From: Jaminaea rosea
Lineage: Eukaryota > Basidiomycota > Exobasidiomycetes > Microstromatales
Direction: 5' to 3'
Length of the DNA: 64,000 nt
Assembly (NCBI RefSeq): GCF_003144245.1
Contig: NW_020289981.1
Coordinates: forward strand, 530,831 to 594,830
In this document: piece by piece, positions 52,999 to 63,911 of the stretch
How the letters are laid out: each line of letters opens with the position of its first letter
How positions within the stretch are numbered: position 1 is the first letter of the stretch
Position numbers and translations under genes: made by a program
The notes under the pieces: model-generated
Seen by the model: the letters and a program-made list of their open reading frames with translations, nothing else
The model's database searches: none
Told to the model about the DNA's origin: nothing

Positions 52999-54861
52999 TC
53001 AAGCGGTCCCACGCAGCCCCACAACGCTGCTCCAGGGTCGTTCGTAACCTCTCTGTCCTGCCCCTTGACTGAGCTGGTAAGCGTCGTCATGCGAATCCTC
53101 GTCCGCGTGGCTCTGATCCCACAGAGGGCTCACCGCAGTTGTGATTGGCGTCTTCTTCCTCCTGCCAGGCGCAACCTCTTTCTCCGGACTGCTGAGCGCC
53201 AGCATCCTCAATCGCTGCAGGCTGCGCAAGCGCTGCTGCTGTTGCTCCTCGCCGGCCGCATCCTCGAATGCTGATGGCTCGTCGGTAGCAAGGAGATCGA
53301 GGTTGTAGTGTGATGAAGAGCGAGACACTGTAGGGCTGGCCCAGAGTGAGCTGTAGGCTGTGGTGCTAGCTTCCTCGGCATCGTCGTCGGCGCTATCGTA
53401 CTCCAAGCTGATGTCGTTGTTGGATAAAGTGGCGGCTCGAATCGTATAGGCGGAATCGACGGTAGTCTCCTCTGTGACATTGCCCTCTTCTTCCTCGAGG
53501 TCCAGCGTCTCTGCGAGTCGCAGGCTCGAAGGGCCAAAGAGGCTGTAAGCAAAGGGCAGGGATGATAGCAGCCGCTGCGTGCGAGTGGTAGCAGTAGCCG
53601 ATTCTTGCCTGCCTTGCGACCAGGCCTGGACTTCAGCACGAATCGAAGCGGGCGTTGACGTCTGGCGAAGCATGGCAGCGGCGGCTGCGTCGCGGTTGCG
53701 TCGCCAAGCTGGCTCTTGCAGGGCGTCGACCGATTGACTACGAGGGATATGAGTGGCCGCTGAGTAGTTGACCTCCTTGGGTGATTGGGGCTGCGAGGTC
53801 GCACGGCTGCGAGCTCGTCCAAAGAAGATGTCTGCCAGCGAGGTGATGACTCGGCCTGAGTGCTGGGCAATCTCGCGGTCGAACGTCTCGTCTGCATCGC
53901 TTTGCGAGGATGCCGCTGCGGCGGTGGCGTTAGCTCGCTGCTGGGCTTTGAGAGCGGCGATGCCCGCAGCGAGCTGAGCCTCAGGGTCCTCATCGCCGAC
54001 GTCGCCATGGTATGAGCCGTCGCTCTCGCTGCTATTGCCAGCTCGCCAGGCCGCATCGCTACTGCTGGAACCGCTACTTTCGTTGATCTCCTCTGGGTCA
54101 CTGACCGTACCGTTGGAAGGTCGGCTACCACGACGCTGCGAGCGTCGACGAGGAGCTGATCGTTCAGGCAGCTCGCCAAAGTAGTTGCCAGGGTATTCGA
54201 GAGGGCTCTTGGCTTGCAGCTCGGGCGGAGGGATGCGCAGGGGTAGCATGGTGTTGACGTGCGGCAGGGGCTGCGCAGGGCTCATAGGTTGGGGCGCCGA
54301 GAGATGACGGTGATGACGTCGATGACTCTTGAGGGCCTCGCGCTCGGGCATGACGCCGGCCAGAGTCCCGGATGAAGTGTACATGCGGGGAGCTGCCGAG
54401 GGACGGGCCGTTGAGTGCGTTTGCGACTGCGGCTGACCGGTATGACCGGCGGCACGATGAGGGCGACGTCGAGAAGAAGTGCGAGTGGAGCGCTTGCGCT
54501 CTCGCTCATCTTCGCTGCGGTGATCTTCGCTGTGTCCATCGTCGTCGTGGTCCTCGTCGTCGTCGCTGTGTTGGCCAAAGTACATCAGAGCCCATGGCCC
54601 GTCCATGACTTCGGCCAGTGACGTCGACGAAGAGGAAGAGGGTGACATCTGATGACGAGCGTCGCGCTTGATCGAAGTAGCGTGAGGGTGAGGAGCCCCT
54701 GCCCGCTCTCTACCTAGCCCTTGATCGTAGGCATGGCTCATCCAGTGGGCCTTCTTGGAAGGATCCTCGTGGTCGCTGCCCTCGAGGTAAGGGAAGAGGA
54801 GTCGGCGTAGGGGGCTGTCGACAAAGGAGGACACCAGGGCTTCAATAGGATTTGCAGCCAT
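52999..54861 (-). CDS. Disordered protein of unknown function
   Basis: Single exon, 620 residues from the Met at 54861 (an upstream Met at 54945 would add 28). I do not recognise the family. The first 30 residues, MAANPIEALVSSFVDSPLRR then LLFPYLEG, look amphipathic and could form a short conserved helix; GPWALMYFGQHSDDDED is another ordered island, and EYPGNYFGELPE and SLADIFFGRARSR are further ones. The rest is Ser/Arg/Asp-rich with acidic (DDDEDHDDDG) and basic (RRRPHRAAGH) runs. The even codon use and absence of stops over 1.9 kb support a real gene. PYLEG, YFGQ, YFGEL and IFFGR may be short linear motifs. No signal peptide or membrane segment. Confidence 0.6.
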   Translation of the reverse strand: MAANPIEALVSSFVDSPLRRLLFPYLEGSDHEDPSKKAHWMSHAYDQGLGRERAGAPHPHATSIKRDARHQMSPSSSSSTSLAEVMDGPWALMYFGQHSDDDEDHDDDGHSEDHRSEDERERKRSTRTSSRRRPHRAAGHTGQPQSQTHSTARPSAAPRMYTSSGTLAGVMPEREALKSHRRHHRHLSAPQPMSPAQPLPHVNTMLPLRIPPPELQAKSPLEYPGNYFGELPERSAPRRRSQRRGSRPSNGTVSDPEEINESSGSSSSDAAWRAGNSSESDGSYHGDVGDEDPEAQLAAGIAALKAQQRANATAAAASSQSDADETFDREIAQHSGRVITSLADIFFGRARSRATSQPQSPKEVNYSAATHIPRSQSVDALQEPAWRRNRDAAAAAMLRQTSTPASIRAEVQAWSQGRQESATATTRTQRLLSSLPFAYSLFGPSSLRLAETLDLEEEEGNVTEETTVDSAYTIRAATLSNNDISLEYDSADDDAEEASTTAYSSLWASPTVSRSSSHYNLDLLATDEPSAFEDAAGEEQQQQRLRSLQRLRMLALSSPEKEVAPGRRKKTPITTAVSPLWDQSHADEDSHDDAYQLSQGAGQRGYERPWSSVVGLRGTA

Positions 54862-55030
54862 TACGATTGAGTGCGTAGTAATGGGTGACGAATATGAAGA
54901 TGATGGTGGAGAAGTGAGAAATGAATCTGGTACTGCTCTCGACATTGATATCGCCGCCGCCGCCCTCGTACCCCTAGACAGCCTATCTTGTCTCTCTCCC
55001 GCTCTCGACGCTCAAGATTTCGCAGCACGC

Positions 55031-55055
55031 AGCGGCAGCGGCAGCGGCAGCGACA
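55031..55055 (+). repeat. AGCGGC microsatellite
   Basis: Four consecutive AGCGGC-type units followed by GACAGC variants in the 5' flank of the disordered-protein gene. Confidence 0.6.
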
Positions 55056-56005
55056 GCGACGACGGCGCATTGTTCCTCTTCGAGTTTCCCTCAGACGACG
55101 TGGGGCCCGAAGGCGGGGCAAAACGAATGGAGAAGGATGAGGGGGCCCGAGCACAACACACGCATGGGAATCGGGCAAGACAGCAGAGGATGGTCAGGGC
55201 GGCTCACGGCTCAATTGGTTGGTTTGGTGGGCCGCCGCGCCTGCACAGCTGCACTGCAAGCTCAATCGAGATTGCGAGCTCAAAATTCGCAGCTGCAGGG
55301 CGACGGCCCGTTCGCGACGTCGACTCGCCAGCTGCTGCCCTGCCCAATTCAAAGTGGCAACGACGCCCGGCCGCCGCTCCACAATCACTGCCCTGCCCTC
55401 GCCTTCATCTGGAACGCTCAGTATGCTCGAGCCCACGCCTCAATTACCCCACGACGCCAACGGGGAGCGACAATCGGCCTAGATAGTCGTGGCATTGTCA
55501 CCGCTCGTCCACGTCTCCGAAAAAGAAGCCGGGTCTTGCCCCCCTAAGCTTGCGTATGGCGATACCAACCTCCGCCCGCCTAGCGCTGCCGAGAAAAGGT
55601 TTGCGCTCTGCCGTCGCCTCCGTTCTCTCCGCTCTCTCTGCCATGTCCCTCACACCGCCCTCATCGGAGTTGATCTACAGTAGCGTCGTCCCACGCCCGC
55701 CCTGAATCTAGTGTAGCTCGCCGCCAGCGGGGCTCCCCCTTTGCCCAGCGGAGCAACACTACCACTGTTCAAAGCCTCCACGCCTCCTCCACGCCGCCTA
55801 GAGTTTTCGACAAAGGAAGGATCGACTCGACGACCTTGGCGAGGGAGCTTGGCGAGCATGGTTCTCGCACTGCGTGACGTTGAGTGAAGCTTACTCTATC
55901 TCGCCAACTCATTCCCATGGGCACCTCATCGAACGGCATCACGGCAAGTGATCGCGAATCAAACGTCACAGCCAAGCTCTAATTCGAGAGCGTCACGTGC
56001 GCTGA

Positions 56006-56023
56006 GACGACGACGACGACGAC
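56006..56023 (+). repeat. GAC trinucleotide run
   Basis: Five to six uninterrupted GAC units in intergenic DNA. Confidence 0.55.
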
Positions 56024-56690
56024 CCGTAACGGCGACGACATTGCAACAAAGGGAACACTTGGTGGGCTCTTGGACCCCTTGATTCCCATCAGGCCCCAGC
56101 ACCGGCCCAAGTGCCTCCATCTCGCGATCCCCGCTCCCCGCATCAAGAAGAATCCCTACTCTGGGCGTCGTCGTAGTGCGAATTGCAGCCCCTTCTTTGA
56201 TGGTCGCAGGACATCGAGATCGAAAAGTCCCCCAAAACGCTGCGTGGCATGCCTTCCCACGCTGTCGCGGCATCTTTTCGTCGACGATACAACAGAGTTG
56301 AGAAGAAAGGGCCGGTGCACAGCGGTGCACACTCCACTCCACCTCGCAGCAGCAATCTGCTTTACCAGCCCTTGCTCTTCGTCGCGATCTTCGATCTATC
56401 GCAGTCCTCGCAGGCGAGGGATGCGATCGCAAGGGCAGACTTAAAGCTAGCAATATGGCCCGACGGCGCGTCCCTCAGGGTCTTGCTCGTTCCACTGCGA
56501 GACGAGGGCGTGAGATCATTGTGAGACATTGCTACACCCCGTAGCTGCCGCTTCGTCGGGCTTAAGCAAAGTTCATTCGCTGGAAACTTGTCGTAATCAC
56601 ATGAATGGAAGGTCTGTCAACTATGATGAAGAGAGGGAACGACGGCCATAAGGAGCCGTCGGGTATCATGCTTGCTACTGTGCAAATGCC

Positions 56691-58011
56691 TCACGCGGCG
56701 GCAACCACAGGCGCGGGTGTTGCCTCCTCCTCCTTTGCAACTGACGGGGCCTCCTTCGCCTCGATGGCTGGCGTCGCCTCCTCTTCCTTTACGGCTGGCT
56801 TCGCGGCCGCTTCTGCCTTCGCAGCAGGCTGACCAGCGACCTTCAAGCCCAGCCAGTTCTTCCAAGCCGACCTCACCTTGCTGTATCGCACGGGGTTGGC
56901 GTTTGCGCTCGTCCCGACATCGCCCGCCTTCTCCTCGATGGCGTCACGGTCCTTTACCTCCTCGGCAACCTCGCCAGCATCCTTCTGCACGTGGCTCTTC
57001 TCAATCGCAGCAATGCGCTCCTTCTCGATAGCCTCGACAGCCTCGCGACGCTCCTTCTCGATCTTCTCCTCGGCCTCCTGACGCTCCTCGGCGATGTGTT
57101 CCTCCTTCTCCACGCGGTCCTCGTGAACCTTGGCCTCAGACTTAGAGCGCGTAACCCAGGCCTGCTTCTCAGCCTTGACACGGCGGCTAACGGCCTCATT
57201 TTGAGCGTGAACAAGCGCGGCGCTGATCTTGGCCTCGTGCTTGCGGCGGGCGATGGAGGCGGCAGCGATCGCTTTACCCTTTGTTTCCTTGGCCTTAGAC
57301 ACTTGCTCAAGACGCTTCTTATCTGCCTTGGACTTGGCGCGTTCTAGCTCGGCCTCGTAGTCGGCTTCGGCGCGACGAATCGCAAGGGCTTCGGCCGCTG
57401 CGGCGGCATCTTTGGCCTGCTTGGCGATCTCCTGTGAGCGAGGGCGGGAGGTGGAGCCGATCAGTACGAGACACGGACGACGCCACTGCGGCCGGTGTAC
57501 GCACCTCCTGACGGGCGATTTCTGCCTCTGCCTCCTTCTTCGCCTTGGCCTTCTCTGCGAGCTCCTTGGCTACGGCCTCCGTGTCGGCTGCCCTTTCCTT
57601 GGCCTCAGCGACTTTGTCAGCGGCCGCCTCAGCTCGTGCAGCCTCCTCGAGCGCCCTGCATGTAAGCGAAGGAGGAGTGTCAGGAACTGGTCCGACTTGC
57701 GTGATGAGGTACGCTGCTCACCGTCGTGCGCTCTCAGCAGCCTTCTTGGCCTCCTCTGCGGCATGCTCGGCAGCCTTGGCCTCCTTCTGAGCGGCCTCCT
57801 TTGCGGCAAGAGCCTCACGCTTCAGGCCTTCGAGGATGGCGTCGTGCGCATCGGCATCCTTTGCGGAAGGTGCGACATCCTCCCCGGCGGTGGTCGACTC
57901 CTCGGTAACCGCGTCTACGGCAGGATCAGCGGCGACTTCCGGTGATGCTTCCTGAGCTTGAGGCTCAGCAATAGGCTCGGCGACGACAGGAGTGGTGGTA
58001 AAGAGGGCCAT
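56691..58011 (-). CDS. Ala/Glu/Lys-rich coiled-coil protein
   Basis: Three exons, 58011-57722, 57655-57505 and 57431-56691, with 66- and 73-nt introns (GTGAGC...CAG and GTGCGT...CAG), close in frame to 393 residues. Residues 60-290 are an almost unbroken heptad-like coiled coil (LKREALAAKEAAQKEAKAAE, EKIEKERREAVEAIEKERIA). An ordered island, YSKVRSAWKNWLGLKVAG, lies near residue 340 and is the only stretch that looks family-specific. The tail is Ala/Glu/Pro-rich with near-repeats KEEEATPA at two places. No signal peptide or membrane segment. The family is not recognised; a structural or stress-related cytosolic role would be a guess. The last intron sits between two similar pentads (EIARQ and EIAKQ). 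Confidence 0.68.
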
Positions 58012-58481
58012 GGTGGAGCAATGCTTAACGGATGAGGAGAGACAGCACTTACGGTTGGCGCCGCGCTCGACCTTTTGAACCAATCGTGCTCCCCGCAAAA
58101 ACAATCTTGCTTTTGAGCCCCTGCATCTCGTTCTCGGGTCAAGCGTCGTCCAGACACCCTTCTGTCAATCTTTGGCCCCTATTCCTACCATAGTCTTGGC
58201 CACTCGCACCCATCGCGTCGCGTCCTGCGGGGAGCCCCTATCGCGCCGCGCTCGAGCCACCGGGGTCGTCAAGCTCGTAAGGATACTCAATCAAATGTGA
58301 TGAGATGACTAGATAGTTCCATGCGAACGACGACAGAAGAAACGTGAACAGGGGTCAAGCAGGGCGCAGCAAAGCATGGAGCAAAGGGCCGCGTGCGAAG
58401 ACGAGTAGGAAGTCCGGATGCGAACAGCAGGTCAAGAGCGATCGAGAAAGAGCAACAATCCAAGTGCGAATCGCTTGCACC
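58012..58481. other. Intergenic: coiled-coil gene 5' flank
   Basis: 470 bp between the coiled-coil gene start and the end of lipase copy 1, same strand. No feature identified. Confidence 0.4.
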
Positions 58482-59686
58482 TCATGGCTGGTTAGCAGCG
58501 TAAGGCTTGAGCTCCGGCTCCCTGTCAGTAGTCTGCGTCAGGAAATCGTTGCTCCCGACCTCAAGAGCAGCCATGAAGGCCGTCTTGGCCAACTGCGGCA
58601 CGGAGTCATCCGCGGCGCCCGGAACCAGGTCGGCACAGAAGTCCTGCCTTTGCGACAAAGCCAGGAGCCTAGCTCGGTTCACGTTGGCGATGCCGCCGTT
58701 GCGCAGGGCATCCAGAATCAGCCAGAAGGCAGGAGCGCTCAAGAGCGTACGGAAGTGGTCCACAATGGCTGCGGTCCTCCCCGCGCAGATGAGGGACAGG
58801 TCGATGTGCGCAAAGCTGTTTGGCACAGGCGTATTGTCCAAAGTGGTGGTGCTTGCGACGGGCTGAATGATCTCGTCAAAGTCTCCGTAGAGGGCCGTGG
58901 TGGGTACCAGGGGCTGATTGGCATGCTTGTTGAGGGCATTGAGGAAGTTGGACGGCTTACCCAGGATGACCGACTGCTGGATCACAGACGGAGCTCCGCC
59001 GTGGATCAAGGCGTATTGAGCGGCGAGCACCAGCTGGCCTTCAGCTGTACCGTGGAAGTCGGGTGCCAGTCCGACGAAGTTGCGGATCTACGGGGGCGAG
59101 CAAGGTGTCAGCATAAGCACTCGCCGATCAGACGGGGCCGCCGACGCACTTTGTTCCTACGGCTTGGCCAGAAGTTGAGGCCCCACTGAACATTGAGATT
59201 ACCCTGCGAGTGGGCAGAGATGGTGAAGGGCTTGTTGCCTGCCTGAGAGTACACCGAGTCGATTTGCTTGACGACGTATTCGGACTGTAAGTTGGCAGTT
59301 GTCAGCCATCATCTCCCGTGAAACGCCGCTCTTCCTCCCCTACAACAACTCACGGTGACCTGCGCATCACTCAGCGAAACATTTGGCAGATTGGTATAGC
59401 AGGGGAAGTAGCCCTGCGCCTTGAGAGCAGGCACATAGCCCTTGGCGAAAGCATTGTCGCCGGATTCGCCAGTCCCAGGGATGAACAGGATATTCTTCTC
59501 GGGCGACGACTTGGAGACGCCGTAAGGGCAAATGGGAGGGAATTGAGCAAACTGAGCGTCAGACTGAGAGAAGGGAGCGTCGGTGGTGATTGCGTTTGGG
59601 TAGCGCTTGGTGAGCTGGACGGGCGAGGCCGAGCCGACCGAGGCAAGCGCAAGGGCTGCGTAGAGGGTGGATACGGAGAGGAACAT
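58482..59686 (-). CDS. Secreted lipase, Candida antarctica lipase B-like, copy 1
   Basis: An alpha/beta hydrolase acting outside the cell on lipids or esters. Exons 59686-59354, 59284-59150 and 59087-58482, all phase 0, give 357 residues. Signal peptide MFLSVSTLYAALALASVGSA, then a Kex2-like LTKR before YPNAITTDAPF, as in CalB's propeptide. Oxyanion loop NILFIPGTGESG, nucleophile in TISAHSQGNLNVQWGL, Asp in PTTALYGDFDEIIQPV and His in AAIVDHFRTL complete the triad; EPELKPYA near the C-terminus matches CalB. It lacks CalB's last strand (TCSGIVTP), ending at AANQP. It lies 0.8 kb from its tandem copy, with exons 2 and 3 of identical length. Confidence 0.88.
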
Positions 59687-60502
59687 GGTGGGCGGGAAAC
59701 AGAAGGGGTGGAGAGAAGGGCGAAAGAGGGAGGAAGGGAGAGGATGGTTCAGGATACGAGTGAAAGAGAGACGCTACAGCGGCCAGCCTTTTGTAGAAGG
59801 ATGATGTGTACCAATCACGCAGTGTCTTCCTGCGCTAGCCAGTCGTCTTCCCCGCACATACATGCCCACGCTTTACCACCTTCGAGGCCCTCGCTTCGTC
59901 ATCTGACGTCCGCCATCAAATCGATTCGATCCGTCATCTCCTACCGCTACCCCGCACTCTAATGACTGATCGAACCAAAGGCGACAGGAGGCGAGCCGCC
60001 CGAGCCGGTGTGTGAAGGTCTCGCACCACCGCAAGCTACGGCGAGGGCCGCCCGGACACCGAGCGTCTTCTGAAGCAGCAGGTACAGAGAGAGAGAAGCG
60101 ATAAGTGCGGGATGGGGATCTGGATCTTATTCTGGACTCATGCGAACGAAGCGAGAGAGGAGAGTCTGTGGTCTCTGCAGTGGGCTAGAGTCGACTGGGA
60201 CGCGACGTGCAAGCAAGACAAGGTCTAATTAAATCGTCGGGCCCTCAGCGCTCTGCGGGAGCGAAGCAATTTGATCGTGGGGAAAGGACAGAAGGGCTGC
60301 GCAGCGACGGCGCTGCTTGGGCTTGGCGGACATAGAATGAGCTCTGTTGCCTCAGTCGAGCTGCCGGAGATCGGAGATTGCGGGACGTCAAAAAGTGTTT
60401 GGAAGCGAGTGTCGCACGCGAGCAATGTGGGGCGAGGCCTACTGAAGAGCACGAAGAGGAAAGTGCGAGACGTCCTCTCGAACAGGAGAGGGCTTTTCCA
60501 TT
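59687..60502. promoter_or_regulatory. Promoter region of lipase copy 1
   Basis: 816 bp between the two tandem lipases, on the same strand. Contains no convincing gene; a specific regulatory motif cannot be named. Confidence 0.4.
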
Positions 60503-61740
60503 TTACGGTTGATTCGCAGCATACGGCATAAGAGCGGGCTCCGTCTTGGTAGTCTGGGACAAGAACTGGTTAGTTCCAACCTGGATCACAGCCTGCCACA
60601 CCGTCTTGACGAGGTTCACCAAGGACTGATCAGTTGCCCCTGGCACGATGTCTGAGCAGAAGTCTTGCTTCTGTGCAAGCGCTAGGTTCCTCGCCCTGTC
60701 CAAGTCTGCGATGCCGCCCGTCTGGATCGCGTCTACCAGTAGCCAGAAGGCCGGCGCAATTAGCAGAGTACGCAGGTGATCGATGGTCCCTGCCGTTCGG
60801 CCTGCACATGCGGCAGAGAGGTCAATATGACTGAAGCTGTTAGGAACGGGCGTGTTATCTAGCCTCGAAGAATAGGCGATAGGCTGTACCACCTCGTCTT
60901 GTTGGCCAAATAGCGAGGTCGTGGGGACCAAGGGCTGATTGCCATGCTTGTTCAAAGCGTCGATGTAATGTGGATTGCGGCCGAGAATGATTGACTGTTG
61001 GATGACTGCTGGCGAGCCGCCCATTACTGTGGCTCTCTGCGCTGCCAGGACGAGCTGCCCGAGTGCCGTACCGTGGTAGTCGGCGGAGAGGCCGACGTAG
61101 TTGAGCACCTGCGCGTCGTGTGCGACGAAAGAAGGCAGAGTGTCAGCGGTGACGCCTCGGGATTCGCGAGCTGACGCGCCTGCTTACCTTTGTCCTACGA
61201 CTCGGCCAGAAGTTCAAGGCCCACTGGATATTGATGTTGCCCTGCGAGTGGCCCGAGATCGTAAAGGGTCTATTGCCGGCCCTGGCGTACATGGCGTCAA
61301 TCTGCTTTACGACGTGCTCGGACTGCCCGGAAGGAGTAAAGAAGGTAGATCAGTAGCCATTCCGCCCGCTCCTCTGCATGCTGCTCGATCCTCACCGTGA
61401 CCTGCGCATCTGCGAGCGAGTGATTTGGCATGTTCACATAGCAGGGAAAGAAGCCCTGCGCACGTAGAGCGGGCACATAGCCTTTCGAGAAGGAGTTGGT
61501 ACCAGAGGCAGCTGTGGGCGGGATGAACAGGATATTCTTGTTCACCCTGGCTTGCGACACGCCGTAGGGACAAATGAGCGGGAAGGCGGCAAATTGAGCT
61601 TCCGTCTGAGAGAAGGGAGCGTCCTGCGTTATGGCGTTGCCGTAGCCATCCGAGCGGGAAGTCACAGGGCGCGGTGCAGCGGTGGCAGGGGAGAATGCTA
61701 TGGCCAATACCGCAAAGACGGTGCTTGCCTTGAAGAGCAT
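60503..61740 (-). CDS. Secreted lipase, Candida antarctica lipase B-like, copy 2
   Basis: Tandem paralogue of copy 1. Exons 61740-61396, 61322-61188 and 61108-60503, phase 0, give 361 residues. Signal peptide MLFKASTVFAVLAIAFSPATA; the Kex2-type LTKR of copy 1 is replaced by TSRSDGYGNAITQDAPF, so propeptide processing probably differs. Triad: FTISGHSQGNINIQWAL (Ser), TTSLFGQQDEVVQPI (Asp) and TIDHLRTLL (His). The oxyanion loop reads FIPPTAASG, where copy 1 has FIPGTGESG; the Thr is kept but a Gly is Pro. The C-terminus is EPALMPYAANQP. Exon 2 (135 nt) and exon 3 (606 nt) are the same length as in copy 1, supporting tandem duplication. Confidence 0.87.
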
Positions 61741-62472
61741 GGCGCGCAAAGCTGGTGGGGAGAGAGATGCAGGGGATAGCAAAGGACCGAATCAGGGCGC
61801 CGAATCCAAGGAAGCCTCCAGAGTGGGCCTTTGGATGATGAGCCAGCAATCAAATTGAGTGAGGGCGAAAGAGGGACGGCGGCGCTTGATGGTGGTGCGA
61901 GCTGCGCGATGTCCTTCTTGTAGTCATCACTCCGGCATATCCTCACCGTCGATCCCGCTCGCCTCATCATCTCGCATCCCAACACTCTCTTCCTCATCGT
62001 AGCCCGAAAAGCTGGAGCCGAGCTGAGAAAGCTGGTTAGTCGGTCCCTTCTCCGCCAGCAACGACGAGGCGAGCCGACGAAAGGATGGGAGCAAGCGTGA
62101 CCATGAACCGCTCGGAGTGCGGAAGAGTGTTGGGCCCAATTCTGGTTTTCGCCAGTGAGCAGGACGGCCCCGCCTTCCCTCCTCGTCTTCGCCTGCTCGT
62201 CGAGCTCGCTAATCGGTGCAGAGGGGGGTATTCGGGCTCCGACTGGCTCACAGGTTGCTGTCTACCTCGGTCTTGTCGCGCCAGTTGATTAAGGCCACAA
62301 AGTGCCAGGCACTGGCTGCGCAAGAGGGTCAGGGTACGGGCTCGAGCGCTCCCACAATCCATCGTTGCTTGTCGATGCCACGCGCCCTCGACGGGCTGGC
62401 TACCGGAAAGAGCGGAATAATTGCAGGATCGTATCTACATTGGATGGAACTCTACGATGAGACCTGCTCATC
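61741..62472. promoter_or_regulatory. Promoter region of lipase copy 2
   Basis: 732 bp between lipase copy 2 and the end of the desaturase gene, same strand. No gene or named site supported. Confidence 0.4.
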
Positions 62473-63911
62473 TCATTGGCTCTTGATCTTCTCATCGACC
62501 AAGCCCTCTTTCAGCTCATGACCCTGCACGTCACCCTTATCCGCACTGACAGTTCCCTTGGCCTTTCTCTTGATCCTTGCCCACAACCCACAATCCGTCC
62601 CCAAGATGAACTGCACAGTCACCATCGGCCAGCTCTTATGGCTGGGCAGGCAGTCGTAGAATTCGGGAGCCATCCTCTTTAAGTCTGGCAAGCGGGTCCA
62701 GGGCACCGAGGGAAAGTCGTGGTGCTCGTTGTGGTAGCCGACATTGTACGCTAGTATGTTCAGGGGACCGTAGTAGGACCACGTTTCTTGAGCTATCCCG
62801 CCGAATAGGTAGTGCTCGGCAATAAAGTGTGCGGCGCAGGGGTGCAGTGACCCCGCAAAGAAAGAGGAGAAGAGCAGGTAAACGAGCGGGGTCCAGCCCA
62901 TCGTCTGTACGAGAGCGGCATTGAACGCGAACTGGAAGGCGATATTAAGGACGTGCCAGACGGTGAGGCGCTGCGTCTTGATGAAACCTGGTCGCAATGC
63001 GTAGAAGAAGATTTGGAAAGTCGCGAAAAAGGCTTTTCCGAGTACGTGGTTGAGGCAGAGGAGCTCGAAGCGCGTGGGCATGTCCGTGTCTATCCCGTCC
63101 TCGCCGAGGTGCTTGTGGTGCTCGATGTGGTATTGCTAGGCGCGACGAAAGAGAGGCGATAAGTCAGCTGGCCGTATACCTGACTTATCATCTCGCAGCG
63201 CAGTCTCACCTTGAACATCATCGCGTACGGCACGCCGATAACCGTATTGACTCCAATCGCGAGGGCCTTGTTCGCCCTGATGCCTTTGAAGGCCAAATTA
63301 TGCGTGATCTCATGAATAGCCAAGAAGATATTCTGGTTGGCCGTCCCTCCGACCACATAGGCCGTGAGCAAGAAACGCCAATCGAATGGATGTATCTGCC
63401 AGTACCACATCGCTGTAGCCGCGGCCAGCTGCGTAGCTACGACGCCCATCGCGATCCACTTGGTGAGAGGTTCGCGGCCCATGAGCGATTTGATCTCAGG
63501 ATGAGCCTTGAGAATCGCTTGCCGACGAGTGCGATGCGGCTCTTCTGTGAGGAGCCATAGGAAGTCTTGCTGGTCTTGCTTGACGGGCAGGAGCTGCGGG
63601 AGCCACGGGGCGCCGGCGCCAGATGTAGACGCGGACGAGTCCGACTTCTCGAGGATGGGAGCTGCGACAACGCTATCTGCGTCGGTTATGTCAGGCGAGG
63701 CTGATCGCGACGATGGCGACGAGCTGCGTTGTGATGATGATGAAGCTACGGATGAGGAGGCAGACATGGAGGCTGAAGAGACATCGCTGTGAGGTTGTTG
63801 CTGTCCCTTCTTGAATGCTAGCGGCCGAAGCCACGGCGGTACCTCCTCGGCTCCGCCGAAGAAGGAGAAGTCGATATTGACCGACGAAGGTGTGTAGTCG
63901 AAGCCCAGCAT
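62473..63911 (-). CDS. DES1: Sphingolipid delta4-desaturase
   Basis: An ER di-iron desaturase that introduces the trans-4 double bond into dihydroceramide, needed for fungal glucosylceramides. Two exons, 63911-63210 and 63135-62473, with a 74-nt GTGAGA...TAG intron, give 454 residues. Iron-binding boxes are complete: IHEITHNLAF (about 200), QYHIEHHKHLG (about 237, right after the intron) and GYHNEHHDFPSVPW (about 373). Membrane segments flank them. The N-terminal motif EVPPWLRPLAF is followed by a Ser-rich insertion of about 55 residues before DFLWLLTEEPHRTRR, absent from typical DES1 proteins and probably cytosolic and disordered. The C-terminal tail is Lys-rich. Confidence 0.94.

Larger units (their letters stand above)
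54862..56690. other. Long intergenic region with short repeats
   Basis: About 1.8 kb with no supported gene. Open frames on both strands are low-complexity and do not resemble known proteins. It contains an AGCGGC microsatellite near 55031-55055, a CACGTG palindrome near 55994, and a GAC run near 56006-56023. Confidence 0.45.

Noticed and set aside
54881-55486. 201-codon plus-strand open frame
   Set aside because: Antisense to the start of the disordered-protein gene and across a microsatellite; low complexity, no domain.
55959-56453. 164-codon minus-strand frame with several cysteines
   Set aside because: No regular cysteine spacing, signal peptide or family; overlaps a GAC repeat.
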